Assembly: GCA_947627075.1 (NCBI GenBank)
Contig: CANQUR010000004.1
Coordinates: forward strand, 1 to 28,789
Direction: 5' to 3'
DNA from: an uncultured Clostridia bacterium
Lineage (GTDB): Bacteria; Bacillota; Clostridia; Christensenellales; Pumilibacteraceae
DNA: 28,789 nt
Shown: piece by piece, positions 1 through 8,644 of the stretch
How positions within the stretch are numbered: position 1 is the stretch's first letter
Layout of the letters: each line of letters begins with the position of its first letter
Position numbers and translations under genes: made by a program
Notes under the pieces: model-generated
Told to the model about the DNA's origin: nothing
Database searches by the model: none
What the model saw: the letters and a program-made list of their open reading frames with translations, nothing else

Positions 1-570
1 GATGAAGAAGATGATATGGTCAGCGTACTCTACGAGGCAGGTGAACACGGGAGTATAAGCGGCAAGACTTATCAGGTGCTTACTAAGGGCGGCAATGCCA
101 CGGCAGTCGTAGCCGTACCCGAAGAAGGCTATGTGTTCACATTTTGGTCTGACGGCAAATTCACCGCCGAGCGTCAAGACATAAACGTAATGTCAAGTTT
201 TTCTGTAACGGCGTTTTTCGCAAAAGAAATAACTGTTGGACCCGGTGAAGAGGGTGGCGGCGAGGAAGGAGGCGAAGCAGGCGGTCAACAAGGCGGTCAA
301 CAAGGCGGCAGCGCAGGAAACGGTCAACATGGCGAAGGCGGCGACGACGGTAACGGAGAAGACGGTGAAGGCGAAGGCGGCGGCGGTGCAAGCGGCTCGA
401 CCGCACATGACAACAACACCGTTATCGACGGAAAAACAGATTATCACAACGAGATAGACTACGAAGCCGCGAAGGATGCGATATTGAAAGACGACACACT
501 CTCTCAGGAAGAGAAAGATATGTTTCTTCGTTATCTCGACATACTGATGGAGGAATCGAAAGACAATTAA
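1..570 (+). CDS. C-terminal part of an InlB B-repeat-containing protein (5' end outside window)
   Basis: The reading frame is already open at base 1, so the true start lies upstream; the ATG at 16 is probably internal. The visible 189 residues begin with a divergent InlB B-repeat-like module, about residues 7-73 of the visible part (YEAGEHGSISG near its start, PEEGYVFTFWSDG in the middle). A Gly/Glu/Gln-rich low-complexity linker follows, with tandem GGQQ units around bases 285-315. The end is a charged, probably helical tail (KDDTLSQEEKDMFLRYLDIL). InlB B-repeats are usually extracellular, so an exported or surface protein is likely, but no signal peptide, LPXTG or C-terminal membrane helix is visible. 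The stop TAA shares its last base with the ATG of the DUF58 gene, implying translational coupling and a common operon. Specific function unknown. Confidence 0.8.
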   Translation, partial: DEEDDMVSVLYEAGEHGSISGKTYQVLTKGGNATAVVAVPEEGYVFTFWSDGKFTAERQDINVMSSFSVTAFFAKEITVGPGEEGGGEEGGEAGGQQGGQQGGSAGNGQHGEGGDDGNGEDGEGEGGGGASGSTAHDNNTVIDGKTDYHNEIDYEAAKDAILKDDTLSQEEKDMFLRYLDILMEESKDN

Positions 571-1472
571 TGAAAAATTTTCTCAGCGACGAATTTTTCG
601 ATCAGCTTGAAGTGCTGTCGCTTCATTTCAAATCGAGTCTGATGGGTATTTTCGGAGGTACGCACAGAATAAAGTCGTACGGTCAGACCGTCGAGTTTGC
701 GGATTTCAGAGAATACGTTCTCGGAGACGACATCAGAAAAATCGATTGGAATCTTTTCGGTCGTTTCAAAAGATACTTTATTAAGCTTTTTACCGACGAA
801 CGCCGTATGCACATAAGGATATTTCTCGATTGTTCCCGTTCTATGGGCGCGGTCAGAGAAAAAGCGGAATACGCGATACGCGTTGCCGCGGCTTTCGGCT
901 ACCTCGGAGTGCGAAATATGGACAAGGTTAGTTTTTACCTCATAAACGAGGACAAGTGCCAAAATCCGTTCGGATTCTTAGTAGGTAAAAACGCCTTTTT
1001 CTCGGTAATCGAAAACCTTGCCGGTGTAAAGTTCGAGGGTGACGCCAAAATAAGCGACGCTATTCTCTCGATGCCGGCTATCAGCGGCAATGATGGGATG
1101 AGCGTAATTATTTCCGACTTCTTTACCGAAAACGATTGGCAAAAGGCTGTAAATTATTTAACTTTTAAAAACCATCAGGTTTTGCTTGTTCAGACGCTTC
1201 TGCCCGACGAGCTTCGCCCCTCTTTTAACGGTAGAACAGAGCTCATCGACTCCGAAACCGAACATCTTGTCGACGGCAGACATTTAAGACTCAGAATAGG
1301 CAGGCAGATGATTTCGGCATATAATCAAGCTATGGACGAATATCTGGAAGAAATCAAGACCTTTTCGATGAAACTCGGTATCGATTTTATTACCGTTTCG
1401 ACAGGAGTGCCCATAGAGGATATGCTGTTTAAGCGACTCCTCGACATCGGGCTGTATGGGAGGTTGACATGA
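570..1472 (+). CDS. DUF58 domain-containing protein (MoxR-associated vWA-like)
   Basis: This 300-residue protein matches the DUF58 family. It has the signature GDDIRKIDWN around residues 51-60, followed by a degenerate vWA fold with a MIDAS-like D87-C-S89-R-S91. A normal DUF58 protein is about 280-430 residues, so it looks complete. No membrane segment is evident, so it is probably cytoplasmic or membrane-associated. DUF58 genes normally sit beside a MoxR-type AAA+ ATPase and BatA/vWA membrane proteins. The vWA genes follow here, and a MoxR gene would be expected upstream of the window (inference). The start overlaps the previous stop by one base and the stop overlaps the next ATG (ATGA), so translation is coupled on both sides. 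The molecular role of such operons is poorly defined; envelope stress or assembly functions have been proposed. Confidence 0.88.
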   Translation: MKNFLSDEFFDQLEVLSLHFKSSLMGIFGGTHRIKSYGQTVEFADFREYVLGDDIRKIDWNLFGRFKRYFIKLFTDERRMHIRIFLDCSRSMGAVREKAEYAIRVAAAFGYLGVRNMDKVSFYLINEDKCQNPFGFLVGKNAFFSVIENLAGVKFEGDAKISDAILSMPAISGNDGMSVIISDFFTENDWQKAVNYLTFKNHQVLLVQTLLPDELRPSFNGRTELIDSETEHLVDGRHLRLRIGRQMISAYNQAMDEYLEEIKTFSMKLGIDFITVSTGVPIEDMLFKRLLDIGLYGRLT

Positions 1473-3484
1473 CGCTTCAATGGTTGATACCCCTCGGCTT
1501 TTTGGGGCTTTTGGGAATCGGCGTTCTTGTCTTGATATACATTTTACGGCCCAAGTATACAAGGCGACTTTTGCCGAGCACTTTCATGTGGATACGCAGT
1601 CAGAAATACCGCCGCAAAAAGATGCCCATCGAGCCGTTCAAAGATTGGCTTATCTTCCTGTTGCAGGCGCTTGCGATTGCCGCTTGCGCCACGATCATAG
1701 CGTCTCCGCATCTTATTGCCGAAGAGAACATAAAAGAGAGCAACGAATGTGTGGTAGTTATAGACGCGTCTGCGAGTATGCGCAGTAAACTCATCAAGAC
1801 GACTGGCGAAACGCGCTTTGATAGGGCGATAGATCAGACAAAACTTCTTGTCGACGAAGTATTGATAAGGCAGGGTGGTAGCATATCCGTCATTTTGGCG
1901 GGTAAGACCCCCGAATTTATCATCGACGACGCAGACAGACACAGCTATTCCGATGTAATTGATATTCTCGACAATGCGGAATGTACCTACGGCAGTTCCG
2001 ACCTTGAAGCCGCAATGCTCCTCGCTGAGGACAGGGTCATACATAATCCCACCGCCAAAATCACCGTCTTTTCGGGGACAGAACTCGGGTATATGGGCGA
2101 CGCGGTTACGGTTGTCAACCTCGCCGACAACGATAAAGAGTGGAATATAGGCATTTACGATTGTGTTGCTTCTTACGAGCAAAACCAATATGTTTTTTAT
2201 TTAGACGTAGCGGCTTACGGCAAGGTTTCTATGGAGACCCTTCTTTACTTTGAAATAAGAAATATAGATAACGGCGCCGGAGCGTTTGACATTTCCCTCA
2301 ATATACCTATCACTTTCAACGTGGACGCAAACGGAGAGGAACTAATACAGCATATCAATCTTGTAGTCAACGCGACGAATGAGGAGATAGGCGGCAGTCC
2401 TGACAACGTTGTCGGGAATTTCGAAGAAACGTTCGTGCAGTTTCGAGGGCTTAACGACTCGTTGCCTGACGACGATACGCTTTTGGTTTACGGTGGGCAG
2501 AGAGACCGCGTTGCCATAGAGCACTATGTAGACAAAGATAACAGAAACATATTCTTCGCTTCCGGCATAAGACCCATCGTGCAACGATTCGAGTCCACGC
2601 GCGACATCATATTCACTTCGACCATAGATGAAGAATACGCCAAAAACAAAGACAGCGATATTTATATGTATGAGCATAAGATCCCCGAAAAGATAGCGGA
2701 ATTGGGACTTAGAGGTCTGCCGGGAGACGGCATTACCGTATTGCTCGATCCGGATAAAGAAAGCATGATGGAAATCGGCAGCGCCATAGGGCTTGAATAT
2801 AAGGAGCACAAAGAGCTCGGAAAGCTTGTAAATCTGTCGTACGGCACGCCGCATATGCTAACCAACCGGGTCATGGTGGAGGAGCTTGGCATATCCGCTT
2901 ATAATTTGTTTGAGGCGGTGCCAAATTCGGGATTTGTGCCCGTCATGTACTGCGGCGACGACCCTGTAGTATTTGCGAGGAATTGGCATACTTCGAAGAT
3001 ACTCGTAATGACGTTCAGCGTAAACATGTCCAACTTCACCACAAGGCCGCAAGATTTCTTATTCTTCTTGTCCAATATGATAGACTTCTATATGCCGGTC
3101 ACACTTTCGCAGTATTGCTTTGAAATAGGCGATAAAGCCAAGGTAAACTGCAAGGGCTCATCGCTAATCGTCCAAAATATGCAAGGCGAAACCGTTTCGC
3201 TCCTTACCGAGTTCCCAAACGAAGTGACCCTCGACGAGCTTGGAACATATACTTTTACGACCAAATTCTCGTTAAATAAGCCGGACGAGGTCAGAAAGGT
3301 TTATGTCAGAATTCCCGTTGTCGAGTCGAGTTTGTTTAGGATTGCAGACCTAAATTTCAGGATAATGAACTCCGAATACACCAAGGAGATGGGTAAGGAT
3401 ATATTTGTTTGGTTCGCTGTTTTGGTTGTAGTCCTACTCTTTGCCGAGTATTGGCTGCAACATCGCGATATAGTGGGAAGATAA
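1469..3484 (+). CDS. BatA-like membrane protein with vWA domain
   Basis: This is a 671-residue membrane protein. Residues about 1-25 form the first helix (LIPLGFLGLLGIGVLVLIYI) of a BatA-type N-terminal region. A basic stretch follows, then a second helix around residues 63-85. A vWA domain comes next, with an intact MIDAS D99-A-S101-A-S103. The middle is a long, probably extracytoplasmic region with beta-rich character. A single C-terminal helix (IFVWFAVLVVVLLFAEYWL) ends the protein, with a short basic tail inside the cell. It starts with an ATGA overlap with the DUF58 gene and is followed 14 bp later by a second, larger vWA protein, so it belongs to the same operon. Members of this group resemble Bacteroides BatA/BatB-type proteins, but the substrate or partner is unknown. 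Confidence 0.85.
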   Translation: MTLQWLIPLGFLGLLGIGVLVLIYILRPKYTRRLLPSTFMWIRSQKYRRKKMPIEPFKDWLIFLLQALAIAACATIIASPHLIAEENIKESNECVVVIDASASMRSKLIKTTGETRFDRAIDQTKLLVDEVLIRQGGSISVILAGKTPEFIIDDADRHSYSDVIDILDNAECTYGSSDLEAAMLLAEDRVIHNPTAKITVFSGTELGYMGDAVTVVNLADNDKEWNIGIYDCVASYEQNQYVFYLDVAAYGKVSMETLLYFEIRNIDNGAGAFDISLNIPITFNVDANGEELIQHINLVVNATNEEIGGSPDNVVGNFEETFVQFRGLNDSLPDDDTLLVYGGQRDRVAIEHYVDKDNRNIFFASGIRPIVQRFESTRDIIFTSTIDEEYAKNKDSDIYMYEHKIPEKIAELGLRGLPGDGITVLLDPDKESMMEIGSAIGLEYKEHKELGKLVNLSYGTPHMLTNRVMVEELGISAYNLFEAVPNSGFVPVMYCGDDPVVFARNWHTSKILVMTFSVNMSNFTTRPQDFLFFLSNMIDFYMPVTLSQYCFEIGDKAKVNCKGSSLIVQNMQGETVSLLTEFPNEVTLDELGTYTFTTKFSLNKPDEVRKVYVRIPVVESSLFRIADLNFRIMNSEYTKEMGKDIFVWFAVLVVVLLFAEYWLQHRDIVGR

Positions 3485-3498
3485 TAAAGGAGAAGAAT

Positions 3499-6426
3499 AT
3501 GTCGGAATTCGCAATAAGATTTTCTGTAAGCCCATGGCTGTTGTTGCTGCTCATTCCCGCGCTCGCCGTGCCCTTTATTCTCCATTTCAGACTGAAAAAG
3601 GAGTACAGACGCACTCGCAACCGTATAACTGCGCTCGTCTTGCATTGCTTGGCGATTGTTCTATGTATATTCGCTCTTGCAGGCATATACTTTTCTTGTG
3701 AACTTCCCAACGAGCGCAACGAGTTGGTCATTTTGGTCGACTCATCATTTTCCGCAGGATCTTTAAAGGAACGCGCCGACAAATTTGTATACGAACTTCT
3801 CGAGGCCAACGACGGGAGGTGTAAGACTTCCATAGTTACGTTCGGCTATGACCAAAAGGTTGCTCTCGAGCCCGGCATATACGACGCGGATCAGGCGTTT
3901 GACGCATATCTAAAAGCGTCTCTGCCCAACGATACTACCGCCACCGACATTTGTGCCGCGCTCACGTTCTGCTGGGATCCCGTCAACGAAACGAGCGGCG
4001 ATGATGTTCCGGTCATTACTCATCCCGAATCGGCGAGGATAGTCGTGATTAGCGACGGCATCGAAACAGACCAACAGGCTCAGTCGGTAGTCCGCAGGAT
4101 CATGATGGATGGCGTAAGAGTAGATTCCACATTTTTCGGCAGCGAGCAGGTACCCGATATATGGATATCAAGCGTAACTTACCCGGATCGCACCTTTAAC
4201 ATAGGAGACGCCGTTACTTTCAAAGTCGAAGTAAAGAGCGCATTAAAGGGCAACGTGACCCTTTCGCTCAGTGACACAAAGGGCGCCGAGGTAATAAATT
4301 TTCCTCCGGTCCAAAAAGCGTTGCCGATAGGCGTTACTACAATTGCATATGATTACAAATTTACCTCGGCAGGACACCATGAGATAAAGTTTACATTGAC
4401 AAGCGAAGAAGATAATCTCGACCAAAACAACGTCTATTATACTTATTTCGACCTCGATGAGGACTACAAGATACTTGTTATCGAGTATTACGAGGACGAG
4501 TCAAAAGGTATTCAAGACATGTTTCGGGAAAAAATAGACTCCGGGAAGATAGAACTCGACGTCAAAACGAAATTTAACGAAAAAGACAGCATTCCCCGTA
4601 CGCTTGATCAAATGTTGCTATATGACGAGATCATTCTCGTCAATATTGCAAGCAACGATTTTGACATTGACTTTTGGCAAAACCTCCGAAAATATGTTGA
4701 GGATTACGGCGGCGGACTGTTTACTGTAGGCGGGCTTGAAAGAGACGAAAACGGCGAATATACTTATATTCAAGATTCGACAGGTGTTGAACACGGCGTG
4801 GCGCACGCTTACAATAAAGATGATATGGAGGACACCATTTTCCAGCAGATGCTTCCGGTCAACGTAATCGATTATAAGCCTCCACTCGCTTTGGTGGTAA
4901 TCGTTGACTGCTCGGGTTCAATGGTCGAACACGAAGACGAAAACGGCTCGCTCGTAGACAAGTCGGTAGAGGCCGCGCTCGCCTGTATAGATATGCTTTC
5001 GCCCAGAGATTATGTGGCTGCAACGATATTCGGCGATACGTACGAAACGCCTCTCGAAATGACCCCCATGTCCAAAAAACCCATGGTACAAAGGGCGATA
5101 AGAGATATCGCCAACAGATACAGCGGCAATACAAGCTTAAAACCCGCTCTCGAAGAAGCATTGCGCTTGTTTAAGGGGCTCGGTCCGGAAATACGCCGTC
5201 AACATTTGCTCATACTTACAGACGGCGCGATCGCCGACGGTTACGACGCCTATTGGCCGTGGCATTTAGGCGTTGAAATGGCGGGTCTGCATCTGACATC
5301 TACCGTTGCGGTATTTGGCAATGGGCGTATTAACGATAGGGATAGGGAGCACTTGTACGCCAAAGTTCACAACATCAACTCAGCGTCCGAACTTCCCGAA
5401 TTGTTCTGGGACGACCTTGGCTTCGACGAGGAACTCTCTGGCGCAATAAAGGAGGAGTATAACATAGAAGTCAACGAGCACACCGACGTGTTCAATGGCG
5501 TTGACGAGAAAGAGTTGAAAAAAATTAAGCTCGGCGGCTACTTCACCACCGCTCTAAAAGGCTATAACAGCGTTAAAAACCCGCTTATCGCCGAGTATGT
5601 GCCTCTTTATGCCGAGTGGAAATTCGGTATGGGAAGGGTCGGCAGCTATATGTGCGACCTCGGTAATCCGTGGGGCAGTTCGCTCCTTGAAAACGAAAAC
5701 GGCAGAAAGATCCTCGAGAATATAATATTCGGGCTGATGTCCACTGTGGACGTGACCCTAAATACCCTTGATGCACGGATGATAGAGGATAATTACCGAA
5801 CGCAGGTGAGCGTTTTCAACTTTGACAGCGAAAAAGAGCCGGACAAAAAGCTCGTGGCATATGTCGAACACCCCAAAGGTACGATGGGCGGAATGGTAGC
5901 GCGGTTCGACTTGTCCTCGTTATCGCCAGGCGGCAACAGGTTTACCTTTGAAAATAAAGTTGAAGGGATCTATTGCGTAACCGTTGTCAAAGTGCCGCGC
6001 TCCTTTGATCCGTTTGCGCAAGACGTTACGGCGGCAGAAAACGCATGTAGCGCCATCCTCAAAACATATAGGGCTTTTTCCTATTCAAAGGAGTACCTTA
6101 CCGAAAGTGATTCGTTCACAAATGGCAAAAATCTTATGATTGCTCTCTCATCGCGGGATGACGTAGAGGGTGAAGAGAAGTTTGTCTATGAAGCCGAGAT
6201 CATCATGGATAACTTCCAACTACTGGTCAAAGATTTCGACCCGAGAATTTATCTGTTTATAAGTGCCATTATTCTTCTATTGCTCGGCGTTGCTGCACGC
6301 AAGTTCAAATTCAAATGGTTGCACGAATTAATAGGCGCGCGCCGTCGGAATAAAAAAGGCATAGGGCATTTATCGGCAAGTCGCCTTGAAGTGACGGAAG
6401 AACCGAATAATTCGCAACTGCCATAA
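3499..6426 (+). CDS. Large membrane protein with two vWA domains and a glutamine-amidotransferase-like region
   Basis: The start is the ATG at 3499, preceded by the ribosome site AAAGGAGAAG; an upstream in-frame ATG at 3409 lies inside the previous gene and lacks such a site. The product is 975 residues. Two membrane helices occupy residues about 11-30 and 44-66. A first vWA domain has MIDAS D81-S-S83-F-S85 and a later ISDG motif. A CARDB/Ig-like beta region follows. Next is a class I glutamine-amidotransferase-like segment (YDEIILVNIAS, VEDYGGGLFTVGG), into which a second vWA domain is inserted with MIDAS D470-C-S472-G-S474. A C-terminal helix at about 916-934 has a basic cytoplasmic tail. 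This order resembles known vWA/GATase-like membrane proteins (DUF1355-type), which have no settled function. It is the last gene of the operon; a terminator lies about 160 bp downstream. Confidence 0.85.
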   Translation: MSEFAIRFSVSPWLLLLLIPALAVPFILHFRLKKEYRRTRNRITALVLHCLAIVLCIFALAGIYFSCELPNERNELVILVDSSFSAGSLKERADKFVYELLEANDGRCKTSIVTFGYDQKVALEPGIYDADQAFDAYLKASLPNDTTATDICAALTFCWDPVNETSGDDVPVITHPESARIVVISDGIETDQQAQSVVRRIMMDGVRVDSTFFGSEQVPDIWISSVTYPDRTFNIGDAVTFKVEVKSALKGNVTLSLSDTKGAEVINFPPVQKALPIGVTTIAYDYKFTSAGHHEIKFTLTSEEDNLDQNNVYYTYFDLDEDYKILVIEYYEDESKGIQDMFREKIDSGKIELDVKTKFNEKDSIPRTLDQMLLYDEIILVNIASNDFDIDFWQNLRKYVEDYGGGLFTVGGLERDENGEYTYIQDSTGVEHGVAHAYNKDDMEDTIFQQMLPVNVIDYKPPLALVVIVDCSGSMVEHEDENGSLVDKSVEAALACIDMLSPRDYVAATIFGDTYETPLEMTPMSKKPMVQRAIRDIANRYSGNTSLKPALEEALRLFKGLGPEIRRQHLLILTDGAIADGYDAYWPWHLGVEMAGLHLTSTVAVFGNGRINDRDREHLYAKVHNINSASELPELFWDDLGFDEELSGAIKEEYNIEVNEHTDVFNGVDEKELKKIKLGGYFTTALKGYNSVKNPLIAEYVPLYAEWKFGMGRVGSYMCDLGNPWGSSLLENENGRKILENIIFGLMSTVDVTLNTLDARMIEDNYRTQVSVFNFDSEKEPDKKLVAYVEHPKGTMGGMVARFDLSSLSPGGNRFTFENKVEGIYCVTVVKVPRSFDPFAQDVTAAENACSAILKTYRAFSYSKEYLTESDSFTNGKNLMIALSSRDDVEGEEKFVYEAEIIMDNFQLLVKDFDPRIYLFISAIILLLLGVAARKFKFKWLHELIGARRRNKKGIGHLSASRLEVTEEPNNSQLP

Positions 6427-6586
6427 GGATGTGGTGGAACAAGCCGAGCATGGTACGCAATTTTGCCAATGGGATCACCATTCTGCTATGGACCTCAAAA
6501 GTTGTACAAAAATAATTTTATAAATGAGTGAGCCATGAATCAAGCGAGTATGTGCTTTTTTTACAGACGAAAATATTGTCGATTTG

Positions 6587-6649
6587 AAGGTCGCGCGGAT
6601 TTTAGGGCTATTACAAGCCTTTATACGGCGACCTTTAATTTTTATTTTT
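6587..6649 (+). terminator. Probable intrinsic terminator of the DUF58/vWA operon
   Basis: An 8-bp outer stem, AAGGTCGC (6587-6594) with GCGACCTT (6628-6635), encloses a smaller hairpin (AGGGCT with AGCCTT). A T-rich tail (TAATTTTTATTTTT) follows directly. It sits about 160 bp past the last vWA gene and just before the gyrB promoter. I see no gene or other clear signal between 6427 and 6586. Confidence 0.6.
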
Positions 6650-6669
6650 GAAAATTGCCTTAAAATCGG

Positions 6670-6698
6670 TTGTAAAAATTTTGCTTTTATGATATAAT
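6670..6698 (+). promoter_or_regulatory. gyrB promoter (sigma-70 type, extended -10)
   Basis: The -35 TTGTAA (6670-6675) and -10 TATAAT (6693-6698) are 17 bp apart, and the -10 has the TGn extension. Transcription would start near 6705, giving a leader of about 20 nt before the gyrB ATG at 6725. Confidence 0.75.
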
Positions 6699-6724
6699 TG
6701 ACCTATAAGACAAGGAGATATTTT

Positions 6725-8635
6725 ATGTCTATAAAAGTAGAGGAAAATTACGATTCGAGCAAGATACAGGTGCTCGAAGGCTTGGAGCCGGTCCGCAAAC
6801 GACCGGGTATGTATATAGGCACGACCGACGAAAAGGGCTTGCATCATCTTATTATCGAGCTTGTGGACAACAGCGTCGACGAGGCTCTTGCGGGCTATTG
6901 CAATTCCATTTGGGTAGAGATCTCGCGCGACGGCGCCGTGTCCGTCATGGATAACGGCAGAGGTATTCCCACGGGCATCCACGAAAAGGAAGGCATTTCG
7001 GCAGTAGAACTCGTGCTCACGAAGCTTCATGCGGGTGGCAAGTTCGGCGGAGGCGGATATAAAGTGAGCGGCGGCTTGCACGGCGTGGGACTTTCGGTAG
7101 TCAACGCGCTTTCGGAATGGCTCGAAGTAGAGGTATATCAAAACGGCAACGTGTACGGGCAAACCTACAATCGCGGGATCCCGCAAAGGGCTCTTGCGAT
7201 AAAGGGCAAGACCGACAAGACGGGCACAAAGGTCACGTTCTATCCCGACGATGAGATATTCGACACCATAATTTTCAATTACGACTATTTGCGCACGCGT
7301 TTGCGAGAGGTGGCGTATCTCAACAAGGGCATTACCATTCATCTTAAAGACAACAGAGTGGGAATGGAAAAGGAGGAAACCTTCCATTTTGCGGGAGGCA
7401 TCCTCGACTTTGTGGACTATCTAAACAAGACCAAGACGACTTTGCTTTCAAAGACGTTGTACATAGAGGAGCAATACGGCGATAACATAGTCGAGATCGC
7501 AATGCAATACAACGACAGTTACAGCGAAGTGCTGTATGCTTACGCAAACAACATAAACAACGAAGAGGGCGGAATGCACCTCGAAGGCTTTAAGGCAGCC
7601 CTTACAAAGATAATCAACGATTACGCGCACGAACACAAGATAATAAAGGATGAGGAAAAACTATCGGGCGAGGACGTAAGAGAAGGTCTTACTGCTATCA
7701 TAAGCGTCAAGCTCCCCGAGCCGCAGTTCGAGGGGCAGACAAAGACCAAGCTCGGCAATGCCGAAATGCGCGGCTATGTAGCAAAGGCGCTCACCGAAGG
7801 GCTGGGTACTTATCTCGAAGAAAATCCGAAGGAAGCGCGCGACCTTGTATCGAAATGCGTTACGGCTCAAAGGGCAAGGGACGCCGCTCGTAATGCCCGT
7901 GAGCTTACGAGGCGCAAGGGCGTGTTCGAAAGCACCTCGCTTCCCGGCAAGCTCGCCGATTGTACCGACAAGGACGCTTCTCACTGCGAGATCTATATAG
8001 TAGAGGGCGATTCCGCGGGCGGCACGGCAAAGATGGGACGAGACAGACGCTTTCAAGCCATACTTCCGCTTCGAGGCAAGATACTCAACGTGGAAAAGAC
8101 AAGGCTTAATAAAGTGCTTGAAAACGAGGAAATAAAGAACATGATCACCGCGTTCGGCTGTGGCGTAGGCGAGGAGTATGACGAAAACAAGCTTCGATAC
8201 AACAAGATAATCATCATGACCGATGCCGATGTCGACGGCAGTCATATAAGGATATTGTTGCTTACCTTCTTTTTCAGGTACATGAAGCCGCTTATTGAAA
8301 ACGGACACGTTTACATAGCGCAACCGCCACTTTATAAGGTGAGCAAGAACCATAAGGACACGTATTGCTACTCCGACGACGAGCTAAATGCAACGCTCGA
8401 CGAAATGGGACGCAAGGGCTACGAGATACAGCGCTACAAAGGTCTGGGCGAAATGAATGCCGATCAGCTTTGGAACACTACCATGAGCCCCGAAAGCAGA
8501 ACGCTACTCGAAGTGCACATGGAGGACGCGCTCGAACTTGACGAGATATTCACCGTGCTCATGGGCGAAATGCCCGAGCTTCGCAGGAAGTTTATCGAGG
8601 ACAACGCAAAGCTCGTTGCCGATCTGGATATATAG
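6725..8635 (+). CDS. gyrB: DNA gyrase subunit B
   Basis: This 636-residue protein is the ATPase subunit of DNA gyrase, which introduces negative supercoils together with GyrA. The N-terminal GHKL ATPase shows ELVDNSVDEA, DNGRGIP and the lid region LHGVGLSVVNALS. The transducer domain follows. The TOPRIM domain has EGDSAGG and the metal-binding DADVDGSHI, and the C-terminal region has RYKGLGEMNADQLW. Length is normal for Gram-positive GyrB. The ATG at 6725 is chosen because AAGGAG lies 7 bp upstream and the protein then begins like other GyrBs; an in-frame ATG at 6698 overlaps the -10 box. The gene has its own promoter. gyrA follows 9 bp after the stop, in the tandem common in Firmicutes. One small oddity is TAKMGRDRRF where most families have SAKQGRDRKF. 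Confidence 0.97.
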   Translation: MSIKVEENYDSSKIQVLEGLEPVRKRPGMYIGTTDEKGLHHLIIELVDNSVDEALAGYCNSIWVEISRDGAVSVMDNGRGIPTGIHEKEGISAVELVLTKLHAGGKFGGGGYKVSGGLHGVGLSVVNALSEWLEVEVYQNGNVYGQTYNRGIPQRALAIKGKTDKTGTKVTFYPDDEIFDTIIFNYDYLRTRLREVAYLNKGITIHLKDNRVGMEKEETFHFAGGILDFVDYLNKTKTTLLSKTLYIEEQYGDNIVEIAMQYNDSYSEVLYAYANNINNEEGGMHLEGFKAALTKIINDYAHEHKIIKDEEKLSGEDVREGLTAIISVKLPEPQFEGQTKTKLGNAEMRGYVAKALTEGLGTYLEENPKEARDLVSKCVTAQRARDAARNARELTRRKGVFESTSLPGKLADCTDKDASHCEIYIVEGDSAGGTAKMGRDRRFQAILPLRGKILNVEKTRLNKVLENEEIKNMITAFGCGVGEEYDENKLRYNKIIIMTDADVDGSHIRILLLTFFFRYMKPLIENGHVYIAQPPLYKVSKNHKDTYCYSDDELNATLDEMGRKGYEIQRYKGLGEMNADQLWNTTMSPESRTLLEVHMEDALELDEIFTVLMGEMPELRRKFIEDNAKLVADLDI

Positions 8636-8644
8636 GAGGAAGCT

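Noticed and set aside
161..457. Long overlapping frames on both strands within the Gly/Glu-rich region
   Set aside because: They mirror the repetitive GGC/GAA codons of the InlB-repeat protein and have no ribosome sites or family similarity.
6427..6586. Possible gene remnant between the vWA operon and gyrB
   Set aside because: No frame of useful length or recognisable peptide is visible on either strand.
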